Shown: positions 17,816 through 25,531 of the stretch, piece after piece
Layout of the letters: each line of letters opens with the position of its first letter
Position numbering within the stretch: position 1 is the stretch's first letter
From: Geothermovivens sp964644845
GTDB lineage: Bacteria > Zhuqueibacterota > Zhuqueibacteria > Oleimicrobiales > Geothermoviventaceae
Direction: 5' to 3'
Assembly (NCBI GenBank): GCA_964644845.1
Contig: CAZXXS010000012.1
Coordinates: 1 to 64,000, forward strand
Length of the DNA stretch: 64,000 bases
Notes under the pieces: model-generated
What the model was told of the DNA's origin: nothing
The model's input: only the letters and a program-made list of their open reading frames with translations
Databases searched by the model: none
Program-made: the position numbers and the translations under genes

Positions 17816-18946
17816 CTACGCCAGCTCTCTGTACTTGGCCGCCACTTCACGGGCAACGTCCAGTGTGCTGGCATTGCCGCCCATGTCGTACGTCCGTACT
17901 TTGCCCTCCCGGATTACCGTGGCAATCGCGTTTTCCAGCCGCTGGGCCTTGTCTTTCTCCCCGAGCCAGTCCAGCATCAGCCTTACGGCCAACAGGGTGG
18001 CCATCGGATTGACTTTGTACTGACCCGCGTACTTCGGCGCCGAACCGTGTGTAGGTTCGAACACAGCGTAGTTGTCGCCGATGTTGGCCGCAGATGCGAA
18101 GCCAAGTCCACCAACCAGCTGAGCGGCCAGGTCCGACACAATGTCGCCAAACATGTTTGTGGTGACCAACACACCGTAATTCTGAGGGTTTTTGATCAAC
18201 CACATGCACATGGCGTCGATGTTGGCCTCCCACAGCTCAACATCTGGGTACTGCTTAGCCACCTCACGCGCCACGCGCACCATCAAACCGGAGGTTTCCC
18301 GCAACACGTTTGGCTTTTCCACCACCGTCACCGTTTTGTAGCCGTGCTGGCGAGCGTACTCAAACGCGTCGCGCACGATGTTTTCGCACGCTCTTCGCGT
18401 CACCACACGCAGACTCACGGCGATGTCCTCAAGGGGAACACTCTCAAAACGTTTCATCTTCGGGTTGTGTTCGCTGACGACGTCGAACACTGGCTTCGGC
18501 AACGGGTGGAATTCCACCCCGCTGTACAGGTCCTCCGTGTTCTCGCGAAATACAACGATGTCGATGTCGTCTCTGTAATTCAGCGGATTTCCGGGAAACG
18601 CTTTGCACGGACGCAGGTTCGTGCGCAAGTTGAACTCCTGGCGCAAGCGCACGATGGGACTCGAGTACACGTAGCCCTTCCCCTTCAACTCAGGCGCAAG
18701 CTCCGCTTCAGCCTCTTCTTTCGGCTTCGAGGTGATGGCACCGAAAAGAGCGCAATCCGTCTGCTTCAGCAGCTTAATTGTGCGGTCCGGCAGGGGGTTA
18801 CCCTCTTTGCGCCAGAATTCCCAACCGATGTCCCCCGGGATGTACTCCGCATCCAGCTTGATTTCGTCCAGAACAATTTTCGCAGCGTCCATTACGTCCT
18901 TACCGATCCCGTCGCCTGGCAGCCAGGCAATCCGGTACTTCGCCAT
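17816..18946 (-). CDS. icd: NADP-type isocitrate dehydrogenase (isocitrate/isopropylmalate dehydrogenase family)
   Basis: A 376-residue beta-decarboxylating dehydrogenase. SPIVRLRQEFNLRTNLRPCK is the substrate loop, FRENTEDLYSGVEF matches isocitrate rather than isopropylmalate dehydrogenases, and the cofactor segment EPTHGSAPKYAGQYKVNP has the Lys-Tyr pair seen in NADP-dependent enzymes (NAD forms usually have Asp-Ile). Active-site lysine and Asp triad regions (VVEKPNVLRE, NMFGDIVSDLAAQL) are present. AAGGAGG lies before the ATG. It stands alone between a PorV gene and the protease-propeller gene. Homoisocitrate dehydrogenase is a less likely alternative. Confidence 0.88.
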   Translation of the reverse strand: MAKYRIAWLPGDGIGKDVMDAAKIVLDEIKLDAEYIPGDIGWEFWRKEGNPLPDRTIKLLKQTDCALFGAITSKPKEEAEAELAPELKGKGYVYSSPIVRLRQEFNLRTNLRPCKAFPGNPLNYRDDIDIVVFRENTEDLYSGVEFHPLPKPVFDVVSEHNPKMKRFESVPLEDIAVSLRVVTRRACENIVRDAFEYARQHGYKTVTVVEKPNVLRETSGLMVRVAREVAKQYPDVELWEANIDAMCMWLIKNPQNYGVLVTTNMFGDIVSDLAAQLVGGLGFASAANIGDNYAVFEPTHGSAPKYAGQYKVNPMATLLAVRLMLDWLGEKDKAQRLENAIATVIREGKVRTYDMGGNASTLDVAREVAAKYRELA

Positions 18947-19038
18947 CGAGTCCTCCTTCGCTTGGTCCTACGTTTTCTCGCCCAACAAGCCCCCTGCAGA
19001 TCCTCCTCCAAACGCAAATCCAGTCGATTTCACATCTC

Positions 19039-19932
19039 TTACAGCCGGTAGCCGAGTCCCACCAGGTGCGCCTGTCCCAAATCGTTTTGGAAAGGTACGA
19101 GAGCGTAATCCAGACGGGCGCGACCGAGACGCAGTCCAGCACCCAGTGAAACACCCCGGCTCTCGTAGCCGGACTGGTAACCCGCTCGCAAATCCAGTCC
19201 ACCCGGCAAACGCAATTCAGCCCCGAGTGCGAAATGGCTGTCTTCGCCGCGAATTTTCCGCCAGGCCATCCAGGCCCGCAAAGCGTCAGCGCGACCCAGC
19301 AAGCCGACATTGCGATTCAAACCCACAGAAATAGTGGCTGGCAAATCCACCGTGTCGCTGCCCAGTTTGTAGCCTGGCCCCAGATTGCGGATCGAGGCGC
19401 CGAGTCTGAAGCCAGCCACGGGCTTCACCGTAGCAACACCGAAATCGAGTGCCACCGTTCCGCCGTCCACCAGGTGGATTTTTTCGTAGATCCATTTGGC
19501 TGCCAGACCCACGGCTACCGCCCCTCGGAACACGCTACCGAAGCCAGCACCTGCCTGGAGTTGATGCACGGAAAACGTACCCAACGGCTCGGCGCTGGCT
19601 GTAACCCGACGTTCCAGCCCCGGTACATTCACAACATCCCCAAAAAGCAGCAACGTGCCCCGCGCGGTCCGTTTGCGCCCCTCAAAGGCTGTAGAGCGGA
19701 TGTCGGCAATCCAGCGCCCGTGCACAAAACCGACGCCCTGGCGCGCCCCCGCAAGCCCAGCCGGACTTACCCAAGCTGCGTCTCCGAGCACCGGCCAGGC
19801 CACCGTCGCCTCGCCGAGAGCCGCTGACCTCGGTGCCACCGGCACTTTCAACCAAGAGGCACCAACCCCGGCAAAAACAACCGCCGGAGCAAGAAGAAAC
19901 ATGCTGAGACAAGTCCAGATCGATTTCTTCAA
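19039..19932 (-). CDS. PorV/PorQ-family outer-membrane protein (copy b)
   Basis: A 297-residue beta-barrel protein of the PorV/PorQ (UPF0164) group linked to type IX secretion. Signal peptide 1-21; the family signature GASWLKVPVAPRSAALGEA near residue 24 and AAWVSPAGLAG near residue 52 (usually NPAGLA); the rest is alternating strands such as GFRLGASIRNLGPGYKLG, ending in a C-terminal LVGLGYRL strand. The start is TTG at 19932 with AAGGG 7 nt upstream; no ATG fits. The copy upstream (20077-21063) is a diverged paralogue of the same family. Confidence 0.88.
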   Translation of the reverse strand: MKKSIWTCLSMFLLAPAVVFAGVGASWLKVPVAPRSAALGEATVAWPVLGDAAWVSPAGLAGARQGVGFVHGRWIADIRSTAFEGRKRTARGTLLLFGDVVNVPGLERRVTASAEPLGTFSVHQLQAGAGFGSVFRGAVAVGLAAKWIYEKIHLVDGGTVALDFGVATVKPVAGFRLGASIRNLGPGYKLGSDTVDLPATISVGLNRNVGLLGRADALRAWMAWRKIRGEDSHFALGAELRLPGGLDLRAGYQSGYESRGVSLGAGLRLGRARLDYALVPFQNDLGQAHLVGLGYRL

Positions 19933-20076
19933 ACCGCAACCCTTCCGTTAGGAACAAATCCGTTCTCAGACACAGACACCCGCACACACAGGCACAAAAT
20001 CACCGCTCAAAACCCACAAGAAGCTTTCGGACAAACTTCACCCATCCTCGCCGTCCACCGGTAGGATGTCCTGTCC

Positions 20077-21063
20077 TCAAAACTCCACCGCCCAACCCAG
20101 CCAGTGATCTACACGCGGAGCGGCCGAATTCGACGAGAAAACAGCGTAGTTCAGCGTGACCCGCCTCCCAAGCAGCGGCCGCGAAAATCCGAGTCCAAAC
20201 GAAGGCGCAGAGCCTCGCAATCCTGCCCGGAACAGAACGCCGCGTACGGCTTCCCACTCGGCACCCAGTTGCAGACGTGGGTCCCCAACATCCGAGTCTT
20301 CAACCTGTGCCAGGAGTAAGACCCTGCCTTCAAGCAAGTGGTAAGCAGCCCCGAAACGCCAGACCCGCGGGAAACGGTCCACCGTAGTGGTACCGTGTTC
20401 CCACACGTGCTCGGTGTTCCAGGTGTACCGGGAGTTGATGTCCCGTACGACAGCACCCACCGTAAGGCCGCCGAAGGGTCCGACCAGCACACCCACGTCG
20501 ACGCCAAAACCGCGGGCCGTGAGCGCCCCGTCTGTTTCCGTCACACCCGGAAAACGGTTGTAGAGAATCTTGCCCGCAAGTCCCACCGAAACCAGCCTGT
20601 GAGGCTGCATCCCGAAACCGAAGTAAAAAGCGTTCTCCGAGTTGCTCAACATGCCTGTTGGCCGACCGTCGAAATCGCGTCCGTCGATGTTGTCTACGCC
20701 GGCGTAGACCCAGCCGAGCCCGATCCCGGCACGCGGTTTGGCCTTTTCTCCACTAGCTCTGTTTCTTCCGGGTTCCGGCCCAACAGACGTGGCAAATCCC
20801 AGGTACGTCAGTTTCCGGTCCAGGCTCAGGAGTGCGTACGAAGCCCTGAGCTGACGGTGGTCAAGTCGCGTGAGACCTGCGGGGTTGAACAACAGGGTGT
20901 AACCCTGGTTCGTCGCAGCCGTCAGGGCTTCGCCCAGAGCTACCGTTTCAGCTCCGACACCGAGCCGCAGGAACGCTCCGGCATAACCGCCCTGTGCCTG
21001 CAAACCAACGGGCAAAAGCAAACCGACCGCCAACAGCACACTCAGCCGTGTTCTACGACCCAT
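20077..21063 (-). CDS. PorV/PorQ-family outer-membrane protein (copy a)
   Basis: A 328-residue barrel protein. Signal peptide ends LQAQ; GAFLRLGVGAETVALGEALTA and YTLLFNPAGLTRLD are the family hallmarks, and RGFGVDVGVLVGPFGGLTVGA is a mid-barrel strand pair. GAGGA precedes the ATG and the gene lies 10 nt after the BNR-propeller T9SS cargo gene, so cargo and a PorV-like partner are probably co-transcribed, as in shuttle-cargo pairs. PorV in Bacteroidetes delivers cargo to the sortase PorU; this role is inferred for this copy. Confidence 0.88.
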   Translation of the reverse strand: MGRRTRLSVLLAVGLLLPVGLQAQGGYAGAFLRLGVGAETVALGEALTAATNQGYTLLFNPAGLTRLDHRQLRASYALLSLDRKLTYLGFATSVGPEPGRNRASGEKAKPRAGIGLGWVYAGVDNIDGRDFDGRPTGMLSNSENAFYFGFGMQPHRLVSVGLAGKILYNRFPGVTETDGALTARGFGVDVGVLVGPFGGLTVGAVVRDINSRYTWNTEHVWEHGTTTVDRFPRVWRFGAAYHLLEGRVLLLAQVEDSDVGDPRLQLGAEWEAVRGVLFRAGLRGSAPSFGLGFSRPLLGRRVTLNYAVFSSNSAAPRVDHWLGWAVEF

Positions 21064-21073
21064 TCGGTCCTCT

Positions 21074-22561
21074 TCAGTCCAGAATGATCAATTTACCCCA
21101 GTACGATCCTTCGCCCTCGAGATCCAGCCGGTAAAAATACACACCGTTTGCCACAATCTTACCCGCTTCGTTCCGGCCATTCCAAACCTCGCTGTAGTCA
21201 CCGGGAATGGAGCGTTCCTTGCCTTCCACCACGGTTGCCACGTGCTGCATGGCGAAATCGTAGATTCGCAGCGTTACGCGTGTGGGACGTGTGGTGTTGT
21301 ACTGAAACCGTACGTGCCCTTCGCCGCCCAGAACGTTGTGGCGCGCCGGCGAAAACGGGTTGGGGTAGGCATACGTCCTCACCTCGCCGCTTTTTCCCGT
21401 GGGCACAAAGCTCCGGAAGATGTGCCAGCTGTTCCCGTTGTCCGCCGTCATCACCAGGCCGTCTCCCCCGCCAGCCCAAAGCCGGTGCTGGGTGTCCACC
21501 CCTGCGCCGTAGAACTCCGTACTCCAGAAGTGTTCCCCACTGGAAGCATCCTGGATCTCGCCGTAGCGGTACCAGGTTTTCCCCAAATCCACCGAGCGAA
21601 AAAGTCCACTGTCTGTACAGACGTAGACCACGGAGTCGTCAAAAGCGAAGTTGTGGGCAAATTGACCACGCAGAGCCGTCTGCCACGTTTCGCCGTTGTC
21701 GTCGGTCCAGCTCACACCGCGAAACTCCGTGGTGTCGCCAGTTTCCGACGTTGTTTCTACCGTGGCCGCCCAGATTCGGTCGCGGCCCCTCCAGCGCTGG
21801 TGCGCCAACGCGACGACGAAATTCCCGGAAATTGGGTGGAGCTGGTTCTGGTGGTTGAAATTCACCCACGTTCTACCGCCGTCTGTCGAACGGTTCACTC
21901 CTTTTGCTGTCCCCACCCAAAGAGTGCTGTCGACAGCAATCACCGAAAACGCCCGGTGGTTCAGGTTGCCAAGTGGATCGAACAAGAACGTGTCCGGGGT
22001 AACCACCTCCCAGGTCTGCCCGCGGTCTTCGCTTTTGCGTAGGCCCCCGCCCCAGCTTGTGATCCACACCGCGCGCCCCAGCAGAGCGATGTCGTAAGTC
22101 ACGTTTTGGACAGGTGTGGGTCCAGGCTGAGAAACGTGCGTCCAGGTGGCCCCGCCGTCTGTGGAGTAGCTGAGGCCCCCGCCAGCTGGCAATTTCCCGG
22201 CATCTTTGGTCACAGTGTCAAAGGCAGTCGCGACCCAGATAACGGAGTCGGTGACGGCAAGCGCAGAAACCCCACCCTTGCCAAGACCGTGCTTCTCGCC
22301 GAACGACTCCCAGGTCAAACCGTTGTCACGACTCCGGCTCAAACCGTTCCCCGTGGCAACCCACACCGTACCGTTCAGAAAACGGATGTCGGTAACGCTG
22401 TTGCTCGCGAGGCCTTTGTCCGGGGCAGGGGTTTCCCCCAACTCAACCGCGAACTTGAGCCTGTGTGCGATCCGGCTTTGCGCCGTTGTCCTCGTCGCCA
22501 AACCCGCCAGAAGCGGGGTCAGCAGTACGGTTACCAAAAACGTTTGTGCACCCAATTTCAT
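21074..22561 (-). CDS. Sialidase-like (BNR) beta-propeller with T9SS C-terminal domain
   Basis: A 495-residue exported protein. Signal peptide about 1-27. Repeated Asp-box blades follow: SRSRDNGLTWESFG, SYSTDGGATWTHVS, KSEDRGQTWEVV, NRSTDGGRTWVNFN, FRSVDLGKTWYRYG, MTADNGNSWHIF. The last ~95 residues form the Ig-like sorting domain: YAYPNPFSPARHNV, then strands VTLRIYDFAMQHVATV, EVWNGRNEAGKIVANGVYFY and GKLIILD. No sialidase catalytic arginine triad can be assigned, so it may be a surface propeller rather than an enzyme. The start overlaps the upstream lipoprotein stop as ATGA. Confidence 0.85.
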   Translation of the reverse strand: MKLGAQTFLVTVLLTPLLAGLATRTTAQSRIAHRLKFAVELGETPAPDKGLASNSVTDIRFLNGTVWVATGNGLSRSRDNGLTWESFGEKHGLGKGGVSALAVTDSVIWVATAFDTVTKDAGKLPAGGGLSYSTDGGATWTHVSQPGPTPVQNVTYDIALLGRAVWITSWGGGLRKSEDRGQTWEVVTPDTFLFDPLGNLNHRAFSVIAVDSTLWVGTAKGVNRSTDGGRTWVNFNHQNQLHPISGNFVVALAHQRWRGRDRIWAATVETTSETGDTTEFRGVSWTDDNGETWQTALRGQFAHNFAFDDSVVYVCTDSGLFRSVDLGKTWYRYGEIQDASSGEHFWSTEFYGAGVDTQHRLWAGGGDGLVMTADNGNSWHIFRSFVPTGKSGEVRTYAYPNPFSPARHNVLGGEGHVRFQYNTTRPTRVTLRIYDFAMQHVATVVEGKERSIPGDYSEVWNGRNEAGKIVANGVYFYRLDLEGEGSYWGKLIILD

Positions 22562-23748
22562 TGTCGGATGACCAGAATTTTGACCACAGGTTCGCTACGG
22601 TTCCCCACCCAGTCTTCCGCTTGAAAGGTAAACCGGTAAACACCCGGTTGCACCGGGGTGACACCCTGGCTGTTGGCTTCCGCGTCGGAGTACACAACCA
22701 TCGTGAAAGTGAACACCCCGTCGCCCGCTTGCTCGTCGCCGTAGTACGGTTGGGGGAACTGGGAGGGATCGAAAGGGAGACCGTTGTCGGCCATCGGAAT
22801 CGGTTGACCGTTGTTCGCGTACGTACTGTCCGGCTTGAGAGAGGTAAAACCCACGGACTTGACATCTGCCAGGGACTGAGGATCGAAAACCGTCGCTGTC
22901 ACTCGCACGGCCACGGCGCCACTCTCCGGTTTGGCCACTGTGTCCGGACAGTCGACCACAGCAATTCGGGGAGGACCGTTCTCAATTCTCAGGGCTTTCT
23001 CCACCCCGTCGCTCACCGCACCCAGCCTGTCCTCGGCGTGGAAACGCAGCGTGTAGTCACCGACCTTGCCGGCTCCAAAGGAGGAATCCACGCCAAGCTC
23101 GAACCAGTCATCGTCAGCCTGGTGGTCGCCGTGGGTCCCATCGTTGTAAAGCGGCTTCTGGAAAAGCTCCCGACCGTTCTTGACCAGCGCAAACAGCACC
23201 TTCTCCACGTCGGCTACACCCTGCGAATCCTGCACCTGTACGCGAAAGAACAGGAGCCCCGGAAATCCGCTGGGTAAGACCTCCGGAACTTCCGCACGAA
23301 GAATCACAGGAGCTGCGTTCTGGCGCGCTTTAACTTTTGCGACGAGGGGTTCGCTGGCATGCCCACCACGGTCTACTGCCTGAAAAACCAGCGCAAACGT
23401 CGTCTCTTCCTGAGCGGCCCAGTCCCAACGGATGCGTTGCGAAAACAGGCCGTCACCCGCCACCACGTCGCCGTCACCCGGGTGGTAGTAAGCCCCGTCG
23501 TCGAAGAGCGTGTCGACGCTCAGGACCTTGCTTTCGAGCTTGATTTGTACGGTGACCGTTGCGACATCCCGGACACCCTGCGGGTCTTCAGCGCGGACGG
23601 TAATGAGGTAGGTCTGCCCGGGGCTCGCCACTTCCGGCACAGTCGGGTCCGAAAGCGACGGCTCCTGCGGTCTGGTGGGGGAATCGCCGTCCTCACAACC
23701 CCAAAGGCTAACCAACAAAATCAGAAGCAGAAAGAAAAAAGGTCTCAG
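22558..23748 (-). CDS. Lipoprotein with Ig-like repeats
   Basis: A 396-residue lipoprotein: LRPFFFLLLILLVSLWGCED is a signal peptide with lipobox ending at Cys18, followed by three or so Ig/fibronectin-like repeats with the same motif (RVEDPQGVRDV-type: VRAEDPQGVRDVATV, VQVQDSQGVADVEKV, TVFDPQSLADVKSV) and 'DDGAYYHPGDGDVVAGDGLFS / NDGTHGDHQADDDWFELG / DEQAGDGVFTFTM' loops. It is the first gene of a unit with the BNR propeller. The ribosome site GGAGG (23761-23757) is 8 nt from CTG at 23748, giving a non-canonical start; the next in-frame canonical codon upstream is GTG at 23805 without a ribosome site. Confidence 0.75.
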   Translation of the reverse strand: MRPFFFLLLILLVSLWGCEDGDSPTRPQEPSLSDPTVPEVASPGQTYLITVRAEDPQGVRDVATVTVQIKLESKVLSVDTLFDDGAYYHPGDGDVVAGDGLFSQRIRWDWAAQEETTFALVFQAVDRGGHASEPLVAKVKARQNAAPVILRAEVPEVLPSGFPGLLFFRVQVQDSQGVADVEKVLFALVKNGRELFQKPLYNDGTHGDHQADDDWFELGVDSSFGAGKVGDYTLRFHAEDRLGAVSDGVEKALRIENGPPRIAVVDCPDTVAKPESGAVAVRVTATVFDPQSLADVKSVGFTSLKPDSTYANNGQPIPMADNGLPFDPSQFPQPYYGDEQAGDGVFTFTMVVYSDAEANSQGVTPVQPGVYRFTFQAEDWVGNRSEPVVKILVIRQ

Positions 23749-24126
23749 AACAAAATCCTCCGAAATCCACCGAAACGCACAACTCAGAATCTTACCGACA
23801 GTCACCCATTCCGACGCTAAACACGTGCACTCAGCCAAGCCTAACCAGCCCGGGAAAACCACGCCCAAAATCTACGAACCACTCGCTTAAGCTGCAACGC
23901 TTTTTGTCCGGCCAAAGTGCCGCACTTTTTGCCCATTAACGTGCGGTAACCTGAATGCCCCTGGCTGAGACACATGAAAGTCCACCACTTTGTCCTTCAG
24001 CACAAGGTTCCTACCATTGCTGGAGTCGGGGGCCCCAAACGCCGAGGTCCGCCGAGGCGGACCCAGAAACGTGGGTGCCGCCCGCGGACGACACCCAACA
24101 AATCGCGGTGGGACCAAACCGCGTTG
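23749..24126. other. Intergenic region between MEMO-like gene and lipoprotein
   Basis: It holds the promoter and palindrome listed separately, and a hairpin GGTCCGC (24046-24052), 4 nt, GCGGACC (24057-24063) that could end the MEMO-like transcript. No gene is seen apart from the start of the lipoprotein. Confidence 0.55.
23869..23897 (-). promoter_or_regulatory. Promoter candidate for the lipoprotein-BNR-PorV unit
   Basis: TTGCAG (23897-23892), 17 nt, TAGATT (23874-23869, continuing TAGATTTT) on the minus strand. Transcription would start near 23862, so upstream starts for the lipoprotein before that are excluded. A 15-bp palindrome AAAGTGC-C-GCACTTT (23914-23928) lies just upstream of the -35. 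Confidence 0.5.
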
Positions 24127-25209
24127 TCAGAAGTAAACGACCGCTGCGTAACCCACCCAGTGGTGTAACGAACGGGGCGCTGTCACCCCCAAACCGCCCA
24201 GAGAAACCGGCAGCCGCCCGAGGGTCCAGCTGTCGCCGTAGCGCAACAGGTAGCCTTCAGGTACCGGGCGGCCAAGTTCCTCAGCCAGGTGCCGACTCAG
24301 GTCCAGACCAAACGGTACCGAAAAACGGCCACACCAGGTAATCTTGTAATTTCGCAGGTTGGTCGAGTCAACAAGGGTGTACAGGAACTGCCGTAGCCTG
24401 TCGCCTTGAATGGGCCCGGTGAGGTAGCGGCGAATCAATTCATACTCGCGCGCGACAGCTCTCGCGTGGCCAGCGCTGTCTGCCCCAAACGGCGCGAAGT
24501 TCTTGCCACCCCAACCTTTGTCGCCGTAGTGCACCGCGTCGGAGGAAATCAAGATCACAAAGTCCTTGCCCCAGACCCAGTTCCGTGCTCGAACCGCTCT
24601 CGCCAGCCCGCGAGCGAGCTCCGTCGCAAGGGTGTCCAGCCTTCCCCAGTGCATGTAGGGTACCAGGATCGGCACAATTTCCACATCCCGTCGCTGCATC
24701 TGCATCCAGGGAATCAGCCCCTCGAGGGAATGTTCCTCCGATTCGTAGGCGTTGGACACAACAACGTGCTCCTTCGGCAGACTCCCAAGCAACGCCTCTC
24801 GCAGCGCCGAAACGGGTACGTTTCCCCACGGACCGCGCCAGTAGCGAAAAGCGTCAAAAATCAGACGATCGGCCTCGTTCCACCGCCAAGCCTTGTGGGC
24901 CACCCCGATCAGGATGGCCGTCTTCGCGTGGTATTTACGGAAGAGATGCCAGTACACGCGTCCAGCGTAGACGTAGTCGTCGTGCGGGGAAATGGCCGTC
25001 ACCCAGTTGTCTCCGTGTTTGCCCCAAATGGCGCTGTCGTCCCGAGCCAGCTCGTCCGCTTCAAGGGCCTGAACCAGCGGCAAAAGGGCCTCCATCTGCT
25101 CCGGACGCGTGGCGTAGCCCACAGAGTCCACCAGTCCACGCGTCGTCTGTCCCCGAAGCGGCAACGAAAACAGAACAAGCGTCAAACTCAGCCACACTGA
25201 GGTTCTCAT
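24127..25209 (-). CDS. Exported MEMO-like protein (AmmeMemoRadiSam system protein B family)
   Basis: A 360-residue protein. ATG at 25209 has GGAGG 9 nt upstream and opens a signal peptide (MRTSVWLSLTLVLFSLPLRG, Q). The body matches MEMO/AMMECR-linked protein B: PHDDYVYAGRVYWHLFRKY (usually PHAGYxYSG), LIGVAHKAW, VSNAYESEEHSLEGLIPW with the key H-S-L segment, VEIVPILVPYM and ILISSDAVHYGD. Family members are usually cytoplasmic and next to radical-SAM and AMMECR1 genes; here neither is adjacent and the protein is secreted. Function (cofactor-linked redox or degenerate dioxygenase fold) is unknown. Confidence 0.85.
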   Translation of the reverse strand: MRTSVWLSLTLVLFSLPLRGQTTRGLVDSVGYATRPEQMEALLPLVQALEADELARDDSAIWGKHGDNWVTAISPHDDYVYAGRVYWHLFRKYHAKTAILIGVAHKAWRWNEADRLIFDAFRYWRGPWGNVPVSALREALLGSLPKEHVVVSNAYESEEHSLEGLIPWMQMQRRDVEIVPILVPYMHWGRLDTLATELARGLARAVRARNWVWGKDFVILISSDAVHYGDKGWGGKNFAPFGADSAGHARAVAREYELIRRYLTGPIQGDRLRQFLYTLVDSTNLRNYKITWCGRFSVPFGLDLSRHLAEELGRPVPEGYLLRYGDSWTLGRLPVSLGGLGVTAPRSLHHWVGYAAVVYF

Positions 25210-25531
25210 GGTTCTCTTCCTCCAGAGCAGCTTTGTGCCCTCCTGTTCCCTCTGTCGTGAACTTCCGAAGCGAACCACTCTCGCCGTGGAGCCTGTTTAC
25301 AGTCTTGAGAACTGCTTCAGTCCAGGAAGGAAGGACCAACCCAAACGGGCCCTTGGCCATTCGGCCCAGCCCGAGAACCGGCGTTGTGTCCCTGCACGTT
25401 TAGCCAACGGCAAGAAACGCCAGAGCCTCCAGCCGGGTTGGCCAGGAATTCAACACGTACACCTCCCGATTTCGCTCTTGACCACCTTCGCCACCCTTGT
25501 CTCCCACAGGGCGCCGGGGTCTCCTCCCGCC
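25210..25531. other. Intergenic region between M14 peptidase and MEMO-like gene
   Basis: Apart from the promoter candidate I see nothing convincing: no U-tract terminator for the M14 gene and no small gene. CGGGCCCTTGG (25346-25356) recurs at 29439-29449 upstream of the M14 gene, in the same orientation. Confidence 0.5.
25296..25324 (-). promoter_or_regulatory. Promoter candidate for MEMO-like gene
   Basis: TGGACT (25324-25319), 17 nt, TGTAAA (25301-25296) on the minus strand, about 80 nt upstream of the start codon. Both boxes match the consensus at four of six positions. Confidence 0.35.

Noticed and set aside
17552..19051. 499-codon plus-strand frame
   Set aside because: Antisense shadow of the isocitrate dehydrogenase gene.
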